From contig JBAIAA010001513.1 in assembly GCA_037893245.1 (NCBI GenBank), positions 248,001 through 312,000 of the forward strand: a DNA stretch of 64,000 bases, given 5' to 3'. The stretch is from Crossaster papposus. Its lineage: Eukaryota > Echinodermata > Asteroidea > Velatida > Solasteridae. The translations under genes and the position numbers were made by a program. Under the pieces are notes generated by a model. The model did no database searches. It was not told the DNA's origin and saw only the letters and a list, made by a program, of their open reading frames with translations. Numbering within the stretch: the stretch's first letter is position 1; every line of letters begins with the position of its first letter. Positions 13,028 to 23,283 of this stretch are shown piece after piece.

Positions 13028-13757
13028 GATTTGGTCTACAATCGGCATATCCCTACTACTACATATTTAAGATTTGGTCTACAATCGGCATATCCCTACT
13101 ACTACATATTTAAGATTTGGTCTACAATCGGCATATCCCTACTACTACATATTTAAGATTTGGTCTACAATCGGCATATCCCTACTACTACATATTTAAG
13201 ATTTGGTCTACAATCGGCATATCCCTACTACTACATATTTAAGATTTGGTCTACAATCGGCATATCCTACTACTACATATTTAAGATTTGGTCTACAATC
13301 GGCATATCCCTACTACTACATATTTAAGATTTGGTCTACAATCGGCATATCCCTACTACTACATATTTAAGATTTGGTCTACAATCGGCATATCCCTACT
13401 ACTACATATTTAAGATTGGGTCTACAATCGGCATATCCCTACTACTACATAGTTAAGATTTGGTCTACAATCGGCATATCCCTACTACTACATATTTAAG
13501 ATTTGGTCTACAATCGGCATATCCCTACTACTACATATTTAAGATTTGGTCTACAATCGGCATATCCCTACTACTACATATTTAAGATTTGGTCTACAAT
13601 CGGCATATCCCTACTACTACATATTTAAGATTGGGTCTACAATCGGCATATCCCTACTACTACATAGTTAAGATTTGGTCTACAATCGGCATATCCCTAC
13701 TACTACATATTTAAGATTTGGTCTACAATCGGCATATCCCTACTACTACATATTTAA

Positions 13758-13868
13758 CTCGAGGGCTCGTTCCCACATCGGGTGTTTATTTCTACTGCAC
13801 ACTTCTTTCCCTTTACATAATAATAAATGTGAGTTCGTTTTGTTATCAGATCAAATTGAGTTTGTTAG
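13758..13868 (+). repeat. 111-bp spacer, copy 11
   Basis: Most diverged spacer: GGCTCGTT, CATCGGG, GAGTTCG and TTTGTTAGG, which alters the right-hand TTAA. Confidence 0.95.
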
Positions 13869-14341
13869 GATTTGGTCTACAATCGGCATATCCCTACTAC
13901 TACATATTTAAGATTTGGTCTACAATCGGCATATCCCTACTACTACATATTTAAGATTTGGTCTACAATCGGCATATCCCTACTACTACAGATTTAAGAT
14001 TTGGTCTACAATCGGCATATCCCTACTACTACATATTTAAGATTTGGTCTACAATCGGCATATTCCTACTACTACATATTTAAGATTTGGTCTACAATCG
14101 GCATATCCCTACTACTACATATTTAAGATTTGGTCTACAATCGGCATATCCCTACTACTACATATTTAAGATTTGGTCTACAATCGGCATATCCCTACTA
14201 CTACATATTTAAGATTTGGTCTACAATCGGCATATCCCTACTACTACATATTTAAGATTTGGTCTACAATCGGCATATCCCTACTACTACATATTTAAGA
14301 TTTGGTCTACAATCGGCATATCCCTACTACTACATATTTAA

Positions 14342-14452
14342 CTCGAGGGCTTGTTCCCACATCAGGTGTTTATTTCTACTGCACACTTCTTTCCCTTTAC
14401 ATAATAATAAATGTGAGTTTGTTTTGTTATCAGATCAAATTGAGTTTTTTAA
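14342..14452 (+). repeat. 111-bp spacer, copy 12
   Basis: Consensus subtype. Confidence 0.95.
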
Positions 14453-15186
14453 GATTTGGTCTACAATCGGCATATCCCTACTACTACATATTTAAGATTT
14501 GGTCTACAATCGGCATATCCCTACTACTACATATTTAAGATTTGGTCTACAATCGGCATATCCCTACTACTACATATTTAAGATTTGGTCTACAATCGGC
14601 ATATCCCTACTACTACATATTTAAGATTTGGTCTACAATCGGCATATCCCTACTACTACATATTTAAGATTTGGTCTACAATCGGCATATCCCTACTACT
14701 ACACATTTAAGATTTGGTCTACAATCGGCATATCCCTACTACTACATATTTAAGATTTGGTCTACAATCGGCATATCCCTACTACTACATATTTAAGATT
14801 TGGTCTACAATCGGCATATCCCTACTACTACATATTTAAGATTTGGTCTACAATCGGCATATCCCTACTACTACATATTTAAGATTTGGTCTACAATAGG
14901 CATATCCCTACTACTACATATTTAAGATTTGGTCTACAATCGGCATATTCCTACTACTACATATTTAAGATTTGGTCTACAATCGGCATATCCCTACTAC
15001 TACATATTTAAGATTTGGTCTACAATCGGCATATCCCTACTACTACATATTTAAGATTTGGTCTACAATCGGCATATCCCTACTACTACTACATATTTAA
15101 GATTTGGTCTACAATCGGCATATCCCTACTACTACATATTTAAGATTTGGTCTACAATCGGCATATCCCTACTACTACATATTTAA

Positions 15187-15297
15187 CTCGAGGGCTTGTT
15201 CCCACATCAGGTGTTTATTTCTACTGCACACTTCTTTCCCTTTACATAATAATAAATGTGAGTTTGTTTTGTTATCAGATCAAATTTAGTTTTTTAA
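15187..15297 (+). repeat. 111-bp spacer, copy 13
   Basis: CAAATTTAG subtype, partner of 12238. Confidence 0.95.
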
Positions 15298-16034
15298 GAT
15301 TTGGTCTACAATCGGCATATCCCTACTACTACATATTTAAGATTTGGTCTACAATCGGCATATCCCTACTACTACATATTTAAGATTTGGTCTACAATCG
15401 GCATATCCCTACTACTACATATTTAAGATTTGGTCTACAATCGGCATATCCCTACTACTACATATTTAAGATTTGGTCTACAATCGGCATATCCCTACTA
15501 CTACATATTTAAGATTGGGTCTACAATCGGCATATCCCTACTACTACATAGTTAAGATTTGGTCTACAATCGGCATATCCCTACTACTACATATTTAAGA
15601 TTTGGTCTACAATCGACATATCCCTACTACTACATATTTAAGATTTGGTCTACAATCGGCATATCCCTACTACTACATATTTAAGATTTGGTCTACAATC
15701 GGCATATCACTACTACTACATATTTAAGATTTGGTCTACAATCGGCATATCCCTACTACTACATATTTAAGATTTGGTCTACAATCGGCATATCCCTACT
15801 ACTACATATTTAAGATTTGGTCTACAATCGGCATATCCCTACTACTACATATTCAAGATTTGGTCTACAATCGGCAAATCCCTACTACTACATATTTAAG
15901 ATTTGGTCTACAATCGGCATATCACTACTACTACTACATATTTAAGATTTGGTCTACAATCGGCATATCCCTACTACTACTACATATTTAAGATTTTGTC
16001 TACAATCGGCATATCCCTACTACTACATATTTAA

Positions 16035-16145
16035 CTCGAGGGCTTGTTCCCACATCAGGTGTTTATTTCTACTGCATACTTCTTTCCCTTTACATAATAA
16101 TAAATGTGAGTTTGTTTTATTATCAGATCAAATTGAGTTTTTTAA
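16035..16145 (+). repeat. 111-bp spacer, copy 14
   Basis: CATACTTC and TTATTATC subtype, partner of 12917. Confidence 0.95.
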
Positions 16146-16875
16146 GATTTGGTCTACAATCGGCATATCCCTACTACTACATATTTAAGATTTGGTCTAC
16201 AATCGGCATATCCCTACTACAACATATTTAAGATTTGGTCTACAATCGGCATATCCCTACTACTACATATTTAAGATTTGGTCTACAATCGGCATATCCC
16301 TACTACTACATATTTAAGATTTGGTCTACAATCGGCATATCCCTACTACTACATATTTAAGATTTGGTCTACAATCGGCATATCCTACTACTACATATTT
16401 AAGATTTGGTATACAATCGGCATATCCCTACTACTACATATTTAAGATTTGGTCTACAATCGGCATATCCCTACTACTACATATTTAAGATTTGGTCTAC
16501 AATCGGCATATCCCTACTACTACATATTTAAGATTGGGTCTACAATCGGCATATCCCTACTACTACATAGTTAAGATTTGGTCTACAATCGGCATATCCC
16601 TACTACTACATATTTAAGATTTGGTCTACAATCGGCATATCCCTACTACTACATATTTAAGATTTGGTCTACAATCGGCATATCCCTACTACTACATATT
16701 TAAGATTTGGTCTACAATCGGCATATCCCTACTACTACATATTTAAGATTGGGTCTACAATCGGCATATCCCTACTACTACATAGTTAAGATTTGGTCTA
16801 CAATAGGCATATCCCTACTACTACATATTTAAGATTTGGTCTACAATCGGCATATCCCTACTACTACATATTTAA

Positions 16876-16986
16876 CTCGAGGGCTTGTTCCCACATCGGG
16901 TGTTTATTTCTACTGCACACTTCTTTCCCTTTACATAATAATAAATGTGAGTTCGTTTTGTTATCAGATCAAATTGAGTTTTTTAG
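16876..16986 (+). repeat. 111-bp spacer, copy 15
   Basis: CATCGGG and GAGTTCG subtype; right edge TTTTTTAGG, so the right TTAA is changed to TTAG. Confidence 0.95.
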
Positions 16987-17416
16987 GATTTGGTCTACAA
17001 TCGGCATATCCCTACTACTACATATTTAAGATTTGGTCTACAATCGGCATATCCCTACTACTACATATTTAAGATTTGGCCTACAATCGGCATATCCCTA
17101 CTACTACATATTTAAGATTTGGTCTACAATCGGGATATTCCTACTACTACATATTTAAGATTTGGTCTACAATCGGCATATCCCTACTACTACATATTTA
17201 AGATTTGGTCTACAATCGGCATATCCCTACTACTACATATTTAAGATTTGGTCTACAATCGGCATATCCCTACTACTACATATTTAAGATTTGGTCTACA
17301 ATCGGCATATCCCTACTACTACATATTTAAGATTTGGTCTACAATCGGCATATCCCTACTACTACATATTTAAGATTTGGTCTACAATCGGCATATCCCT
17401 ACTACTACATATTTAA

Positions 17417-17527
17417 CTCGAGGGCTTGTTCCCACATCAGGTGTTTATTTCTACTGCACACTTCTTTCCCTTTACATAATAATAAATGTGAGTTTGTTTT
17501 GTTATCAGATCAAATTGAGTTTTTTAA
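17417..17527 (+). repeat. 111-bp spacer, copy 16
   Basis: Consensus subtype; 541 bp (10 monomers) after copy 15. Confidence 0.95.
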
Positions 17528-18000
17528 GATTTGGTCTACAATCGGCATATCCCTACTACTACATATTTAAGATTTGGTCTACAATCGGCATATCCCTACT
17601 ACTACATATTTAAGATTTGGTCTACAATCGGCATATCCCTACTACTACATATTTAAGATTTGGTCTACAATCGGCATATTCCTACTACTACATATTTAAG
17701 ATTTGGTCTACAATCGGCATATCCCTACTACTACATATTTAAGATTTGGTCTACAATCGGCATATCCCTACTACTACATATTTAAGATTTGGTCTACAAT
17801 CGGCATATCCCTACTACTACATATTTAAGATTTGGTCTACAATCGGCATATCCCTACTACTACATATTTAAGATTTGGTCTACAATCGGCATATCCCTAC
17901 TACTACATATTTAAGATTTGGTCTACAATCGGCATATCCCTACTACTACATATTTAAGATTTGGTCTACAATCGGCATATCCCTACTACTACATATTTAA

Positions 18001-18111
18001 CTCGAGGGCTTGTTCCCACATCAGGTGTTTATTTCTACTGCACACTTCTTTCCCTTTACATAATAATAAATGTGAGTTTGTTTTGTTATCAGATCAAATT
18101 GAGTTTTTTAA
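18001..18111 (+). repeat. 111-bp spacer, copy 17
   Basis: Consensus subtype; last spacer before a 3.5-kb stretch without one. Confidence 0.95.
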
Positions 18112-19913
18112 GATTTGGTCTACAATCGGCATATCCCTACTACTACATATTTAAGATTTGGTCTACAATCGGCATATCCCTACTACTACATATTTAAGAT
18201 TTGGTCTACAAACGGCATATCCCTACTACTACATATTTAAGATTTGGTCTACAATCGGCATATCCCTACTACTACATATTTAAGATTTGGTCTACAATCG
18301 GCATATCCCTACTACTACATATTTAAGAGTTGGTCTACAATCGGCATATCCCTACTACTACATATTTAAGATTTGGTCTACAATCGGCATATCCCTACTA
18401 CTACATATTTAAGATTTGGTCTACAATCGGCATATCCCTACTACTACATATTTAAGATTTGGTCTACAATCGGCATATCCCTACTACTACATATCTAAGA
18501 TTTGGTCTACAATCGGCATATCCCTACTACTACATATTTAAGATTTGGTCTACAATCGGCATATCCCTACTACTACATATTTAAGATTTGGTCTACAATC
18601 GGCATATCCCTACTACTACACATTTAAGATTTGGTCTACAATCGGCATATCCCTACTACTACATATTTAAGAGTTGGTCTACAATCGGCATATCCCTACT
18701 ACTACATATTTAAGATTTGGTCTACAATCGGCATATCCCTACTACTACATATTTAAGATTTGGTCTACAATCGGCATATCCCTACTACTACATATTTAAG
18801 ATTTGGTCTACAATCGGCATATCCCTACTACTACATATTTAAGATTTGGTCTACAATCGGCATATCCCTACTACTACATATTTAAGATTTGGTCTACAAT
18901 CGGCATATCCCTACTACTACATATTTAAGATTTGGTCTACAATCGGCATATCCCTACTACTACATATTTAAGATTTGGTCTACAATCGGCATATCCCTAC
19001 TACTACATATTTAAGATTTGGTCTACAATCGGCATATCCCTACTACTACATATTTAAGATTTGGTCTACAATCGGAATATCCCTACTACTACATATTTAA
19101 GATTTGGTCTACAATCGGCATATCCCTACTACTACATATTTAAGATTTGGTCTACAAACGGCATATCCCTACTACTACATATTTAAGATTTGGTCTACAA
19201 TCGGCATATCCCTACTACTACATATTTAAGATTTGGTCTACAATCGGCATATCCCTACTACTACATATTTAAGAGTTGGTCTACAATCGGCATATCCCTA
19301 CTACTACATATTTAAGATTTGGTCTACAATCGGCATATCCCTACTACTACATATTTAAGATTTGGTCTACAATCGGCATATCCCTACTACTACATATTTA
19401 AGATTTGGTCTACAATCGGCATATCCCTACTACTACATATTTAAGATTTGGTCTACAATCGGCATATCCCTACTACTACATATTTAAGATTTGGTCTACA
19501 AACGGCATATCCCTACTACTACATATTTAAGATTTGGTCTACAATCGGCATATCCCTACTACTACATATTTAAGATTTGGTCTACAATCGGCATATCCCT
19601 ACTACTACATATTTAAGAGTTGGTCTACAATCGGCATATCCCTACTACTACATATTTAAGATTTGGTCTACAATCGGCATATCCCTACTACTACATATTT
19701 AAGATTTGGTCTACAATCGGCATATCCCTACTACTACATATTTAAGATTTGGTCTACAATCGGCATATCCCTACTACTACATATTTAAGATTTGGTCTAC
19801 AATCGGCATATCCCTACTACTACATATTTAAGATTTGGTCTACAATCGGCATATCCCTACTACTACATATTTAAGATTTGGTCTACAATCGGCATATCCC
19901 TACTACTACATAT

Positions 19914-20335
19914 GTGACCTGTTCCCACGAAACCCGGACAAAGTCGACTTTTTAGTTTTTCAGATTTTTCTTTTTTCAAATTCTCTAGGTTCTCAGCTTT
20001 AAAATGATGTATCATTTACATATGTACCCCCACCCTATCTTCCCTGGGGTCTGGATTTAGTGATAAAACCCTGACAACCTAATTATGAGATAAACAGCTT
20101 TGAAGTTCAGAAAAGCGTATTATTTCTATACACAAATGTTTCACAACATTGACCAAAAAAAACACTTCTAGTAGACGGATTTGGTTCAAATTTGAGGAGA
20201 TTGTAGATTAATAGTGAGTGACTTAGGAAAACCTAAAACCTCAAAATGGTAAAATCCCTCCAGAAATGACTTCAGGAGTACATTGTGACAAAACACATTG
20301 TGCGACTTTGTCCGGGTTTCGTTGGAACAGGTCAC
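19914..20335. mobile_element. 422-bp MITE-like DNA transposon with 33-bp TIRs
   Basis: The only copy in the window. The left end begins GTGACCTGTTCCCACG and the right end is its inverse complement ending GGAACAGGTCAC; about 33 bp pair with one mismatch. Flanks are CTACATAT on the left and ATATTTAAG on the right, and removing the element with one flank copy restores the monomer. The target duplication is therefore ATAT, or TA if the element is counted as starting TGTGACC; the palindromic flank does not allow a choice. The interior is AT-rich, not satellite, and has no long open frame, so it is non-autonomous. TA duplication with long TIRs would fit Tc1/mariner-pogo-type elements, but family assignment is inference. 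The right TIR holds a partial CENP-B-box match at 20317-20333. The next monomer carries the GGTCTTAC variant shared with paralogous units elsewhere. Confidence 0.85.
20317..20333 (+). other. CENP-B-box-like motif in right TIR
   Basis: The 17 bases TTTCGTTGGAACAGGTC match 13 of 17 positions of the mammalian CENP-B box as I remember it, including TTTCGTTGGAA without a gap. Of the nine bases usually called essential (TTCG, A, CGGG), seven match; the CGGG block reads AGGT. The left TIR has the inverse version with one further difference. This may be chance or may reflect a pogo-like transposase site; binding is not implied. Confidence 0.3.
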
Positions 20336-20550
20336 ATATTTAAGATTTGGTCTTACAATCGTCATATCCCTACTACTACATATTTAAGATTTGGTCTACA
20401 ATCGGCATATCCCTGCTACTACATATTTAAGATTTGGTCTACAATCGGCATATCCCTACTACTACATATTTAAGATTTGGTCTACAATCGGCACATTCCT
20501 ACTACTACATATTTAAGATTTGGTCTACAATCGGCATATCCCTACTACTA
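20336..20550 (+). repeat. 43-bp satellite array, segment 2
   Basis: Five monomers between the 422-bp element and the first 757-bp element. They carry an ordered set of marker variants: GGTCTTAC (extra T, with CGTCAT unique to this copy), CCCTGCTAC, consensus, GGCACATTCC, consensus. The same ordered set recurs upstream of every 757-bp element and at many sites without the element at 36-60 kb, which makes it the address label for paralogous comparison. Confidence 0.95.
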
Positions 20551-20551
20551 A

Positions 20552-20716
20552 GGGAATAAATGTGTGTTCGGGAGGTTTTAACCACTCTGTTTAATACCGC
20601 TTGGAGTCTGGGTGCTGATAATTACCCGAGCCGAAGGCGAGGGTAATTATCAGCACCCAGACTCCAAGCGGTATTAAACAGAGTGATTAATACCGACCGA
20701 ACACACATTTATTCCC
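20552..20716. repeat. 165-bp near-perfect palindrome (foldback), copy 1
   Basis: Three nested parts. The outer arms 20552-20571 and 20697-20716 are exact inverse complements (20 nt, starting GGGAATAAATG). The middle arms 20572-20583 and 20685-20696 pair at 8 of 12. The inner arms 20584-20627 and 20641-20684 are exact over 44 nt. The 13-nt centre can form a further GCC/GGC stem around GAA. In all, 72 of 76 arm positions pair, so a single strand would form a very stable hairpin. Confidence 0.93.
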
Positions 20717-20949
20717 ATTCATAAATACCTTTTTTGTAAAATTCAGCCAAAAAAGCCCCGAAAATCACGGCAAATTGTCGCAAGTAAATTTTGGTGTTTC
20801 GCCATTCTGTGTGTTTTCCCCTATCCATGTTCACGGGCCACTGTCAAATGACATGTTTCCGCCTCTGTCGCTCTACGTCACAATACATGCAATAAAGCGT
20901 ATTTACCATTGATCTCCATTATATAGACTGGATAGGCCTCCGCGTCTAA

Positions 20950-21211
20950 ATGGCGTACGCGCGCGTGTTTTTTTCAAAGGGAAAAGAACGAACGTGACGC
21001 GACCGCGTTTGTGCACGACTTATGGAATTTTTTTAAAAAGTGGAAGACTTTTTTCCTTAAATTCGTCATATTTGGAGGAAAACAGGATTTTGCACCCGAA
21101 TGGTTCAAAATATATAAGAACAATGGTCTGCGCAGCAGTGAAGTGCCCGGAGAAGGATGTCCATTGAGTTGTCCATGTGCAGGGGCTACTTTTGTTGCCA
21201 ACTGGTTTTAA
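20950..21211 (+). pseudogene. ARID-like gene fragment in 757-bp element, copy 1
   Basis: A frame is open from 20936 to the TAA at 21209-21211 without an in-frame ATG. Its middle reads AFVHDLWNFFKK, then a KFVIFGGKQDF stretch and FKIYKNNGL. This follows the start of ARID DNA-binding domains: Phe-x-x-x-Leu-x-x-Phe, a basic loop ending in Thr, GGK, Asp, then a helix ending Asn-Gly. An ATG with A at -3 and G at +4 lies at 20950 in another frame; its frame meets TGA at 20995. The frames join across the T7 run at about 20967-20973, as if one T had been gained. The order MA, then ER, then AF-x-x-DL at about residue 20 recalls ARID2 from memory. Similarity stops near the SSEV stretch, possibly an exon edge. 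Only about half the domain is present. Not functional. Confidence 0.45.
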
Positions 21212-21619
21212 ACACTTCTAGCCATGTCTTTATCGTCCGTTTAAAACCGGCCACGTGACGGGCTCTCGACCAATAGGAATGCCTAAACTGTCCCAGGTAT
21301 TTATGAATACATATTTAAGATTTGGTCTACAATCGGCAAATCCCTACTACTACATATTTAAGATTTGGTCTACAATCGGCATATCCCTACTACTACATAT
21401 TTAAGATTTGGTCTACAATCGGCATATCCCTACTACTACATATTTAAGATTTGGTCTACAATCGGCATATCCCTACTACTACATATTTAAGATTTGGTCT
21501 ACAATCGGCATATCCCTACTACTACATATTTAAGATTTGGTCTACAATCGGCATATCCCTACTACTACATATTTAAGATTTGGTCTACAATCGGCATATC
21601 CCTACTACTACATATTTAA

Positions 21620-21730
21620 CTCGAGGGCTTGTTCCCACATCAGGTGTTTATTTCTACTGCACACTTCTTTCCCTTTACATAATAATAAATGTGAGTTTGT
21701 TTTGTTATCAGATCAAATTGAGTTTTTTAA
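21620..21730 (+). repeat. 111-bp spacer, copy 18
   Basis: Consensus subtype, 312 bp after the end of 757-bp element copy 1; the same distance holds after all four elements. Confidence 0.95.
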
Positions 21731-22664
21731 GATTTGGTCTACAATCGGCATATCCCTACTACTACATATTTAAGATTTGGTCTACAATCGGCATATCCCT
21801 ACTACTACATATTTAAGATTTGGTCTACAAACGGCATATCCCTACTACTACATATTTAAGATTTGGTCTACAATCGGCATATCCCTACTACTACATATTT
21901 AAGATTTGGTCTACAATCGGCATATCCCTACTACTACATATTTAAGAGTTGGTCTACAATCGGCATATCCCTACTACTACATATTTAAGATTTGGTCTAC
22001 AATCGGCATATCCCTACTACTACATATTTAAGATTTGGTCTACAATCGGCATATCCCTACTACTACATATTTAAGATTTGGTCTACAATCGGCATATCCC
22101 TACTACTACATATTTAAGATTTGGTCTACAATCGGCATATCCCTACTACTACATATTTAAGATTTGGTCTACAATCGGCATATCCCTACTACTACATATT
22201 TAAGATTTGGTCTACAATCGGCATATCCCTACTACTACATATTTAAGATTTGGTCTACAAACGGCATATCCCTACTACTACATATTTAAGATTTGGTCTA
22301 CAATCGGCATATCCCTACTACTACATATTTAAGATTTGGTCTACAATCGGCATATCCCTACTACTACATATTTAAGAGTTGGTCTACAATCGGCATATCC
22401 CTACTACTACATATTTAAGATTTGGTCTACAATCGGCATATCCCTACTACTACATATTTAAGATTTGGTCTACAATCGGCATATCCCTACTACTACATAT
22501 TTAAGATTTGGTCTACAATCGGCATATCCCTACTACTACATATTTAAGATTTGGTCTACAATCGGCATATCCCTACTACTACATATTTAAGATTTGGTCT
22601 ACAATCGGCATATCCCTACTACTACATATTTAAGATTTGGTCTACAATCGGCATATCCCTACTA

Positions 22665-22678
22665 CTACATAATTTAAG
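22665..22678 (+). other. Possible excision scar at paralogous MITE site (copy 2)
   Basis: CTACATAATTTAAG has one more A than the consensus CTACATATTTAAG. It lies exactly at the position occupied by the 422-bp element in the unit before element copy 1 (offset 2334), followed by the same GGTCTTAC marker. It could be a transposon footprint or a plain one-base insertion. Confidence 0.4.
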
Positions 22679-22885
22679 ATTTGGTCTTACAATCGGCATA
22701 TCCCTACTACTACATATTTAAGATTTGGTCTACAATCGGCATATCCCTGCTACTACATATTTAAGATTTGGTCTACAATCGGCATATCCCTACTACTACA
22801 TATTTAAGATTTGGTCTACAATCGGCACATTCCTACTACTACATATTTAAGATTTGGTCTACAATCGGCATATCCCTACTACTAA

Positions 22886-23050
22886 GGGAATAAATGTGTG
22901 TTCGGGAGGTTTTAACCACTCTGTTTAATACCGCTTGGAGTCTGGGTGCTGATAATTACCCGAGCCGAAGGCGAGGGTAATTATCAGCACCCAGACTCCA
23001 AGCGGTATTAAACAGAGTGATTAATACCGACCGAACACACATTTATTCCC
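22886..23050. repeat. 165-bp palindrome, copy 2
   Basis: Same nested arms as copy 1. Both arms are conserved, including the four imperfect middle positions. Confidence 0.92.
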
Positions 23051-23283
23051 ATTCATAAATACCTTTTTTGTAAAATTCAGCCAAAAAAGCCCCGAAAATC
23101 ACGGCAAATTGTCGCAAGTAAATTTTGGTGTTTCGCCATTCTGTGTGTTTTCCCCTATCCATGTTCACGGGCCACTGTCAAATGACATGTTTCCGCCTCT
23201 GTCGCTCTACGTCACAATACATGCAATAAAGCGTATTTACCATTGATCTCCATTATATAGACTGGATAGGCCTCCGCGTCTAA

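Larger units (their letters stand above)
12155..14538 (+). repeat. Approx. 3-kb higher-order unit, copy A
   Basis: Carries four spacers of distinct subtype in a fixed order: CAAATTTAG type (12238), CATAC/TTATTATC type (12917), CATCGGG/GTTCG type (13758), consensus (14342). Also ATATTCAAG and CGGCAAATCC monomers and (TAC)4-5 monomers at 12.72-12.86 kb. Edges are approximate. Confidence 0.8.
15104..17613 (+). repeat. Approx. 3-kb higher-order unit, copy B
   Basis: Same four spacer subtypes in the same order (15187, 16035, 16876, 17417). Offsets to copy A are 2949, 3118, 3118 and 3075 bp, so whole monomers were gained or lost between copies. Confidence 0.8.
1..19913 (+). repeat. 43-bp satellite array, segment 1
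   Basis: Head-to-tail 43-bp monomers, all in one orientation. Each reads ATATTTAAGATTTGG, then a TCTACAATCGGC block, then ATATCCC and (TAC)3. Most copies match the consensus exactly or differ at one base, which indicates strong homogenisation. Recurrent length variants are an extra TAC (46 bp), a lost C in ATATCCC (42 bp), a lost G in GATTTGG (42 bp) and a 26-bp truncated unit. Seventeen 111-bp spacers interrupt this segment, always at the same base of the monomer. Long spacer-free runs lie at 5426-8959, 9071-12237 and 18112-19913. The array already runs at base 1, so its left edge is outside the window. No gene is present. Confidence 0.97.
20551..21307 (+). mobile_element. 757-bp composite non-autonomous element, copy 1
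   Basis: Interrupts a monomer at CTACTAC-TA; TA is present on both sides (20549-20550 and 21308-21309), and removing the element plus one TA restores the consensus. The left end (20552-20716) is a 165-bp near-perfect palindrome. Directly after it a 14-bp sequence, ATTCATAAATACCT (20717-20730), is inverted at the right end (21295-21308). The interior is unlike the satellite: CpG-rich around 20940-21020, with a decayed ARID-like reading frame (20950-21211), a 10-bp inverted repeat GGTTTTAAAC/GTTTAAAACC (21204-21213, 21239-21248), and an E-box CACGTG (21252-21257) beside a CCAAT (21270-21274). No transposase is present. It could be one element with an asymmetric hairpin end, or a hairpin element inserted at the edge of an older TA-flanked one. 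It lies in the same higher-order position as the other three copies. Confidence 0.8.
21308..22884 (+). repeat. 43-bp satellite array, segment 3
   Basis: Monomers with one spacer (21620-21730). They hold marker variants CAAACGGC and AAGAGTTGG three monomers apart, repeated at about 431 bp spacing (21.83/22.26 kb and 21.95/22.38 kb), then the CATAATTTAAG site and the GGTCTTAC/CCCTGCTAC/CACATTCC marker set that leads into the next element copy. From here on the 2334-bp spacing between element copies 1 and 2 is also the spacing of spacers 21620 and 23954, so the element and the satellite were duplicated together. Confidence 0.95.

Noticed and set aside
1..19913. CRISPR array
   Set aside because: The repeats are contiguous with no unique spacers between them, the 111-bp unit is itself a repeat, and no cas genes are present.
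20285..20473. 62-codon frame running from the 422-bp element into the satellite
   Set aside because: Non-ATG start and mostly satellite sequence; a chance read-through of the element's right end.
20920..20950. TATATA at 20920 as a promoter for the ATG at 20950
   Set aside because: The ATG would lie at the expected transcription start itself, leaving almost no leader; too weak to annotate as a promoter.
21124..21168. Short ATG frame (MVCAAVKCPEK...) reminiscent of a THAP zinc-finger start
   Set aside because: Only 14 codons before a TGA, and the match is two cysteines and a general look; the overlapping ARID-like frame explains the region better.
20974..21201. Minus-strand 75-codon frame, repeated in all four 757-bp elements
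   Set aside because: TTG start, no recognisable domain, and it overlaps the plus-strand ARID-like frame; repeated only because the element is duplicated.
20551..21307. Helitron or SINE identity for the 757-bp element
   Set aside because: There is a TA duplication and inverted ends, no CTRR-type 3' end with a nearby short hairpin, and no tRNA-like promoter boxes or A-tail.
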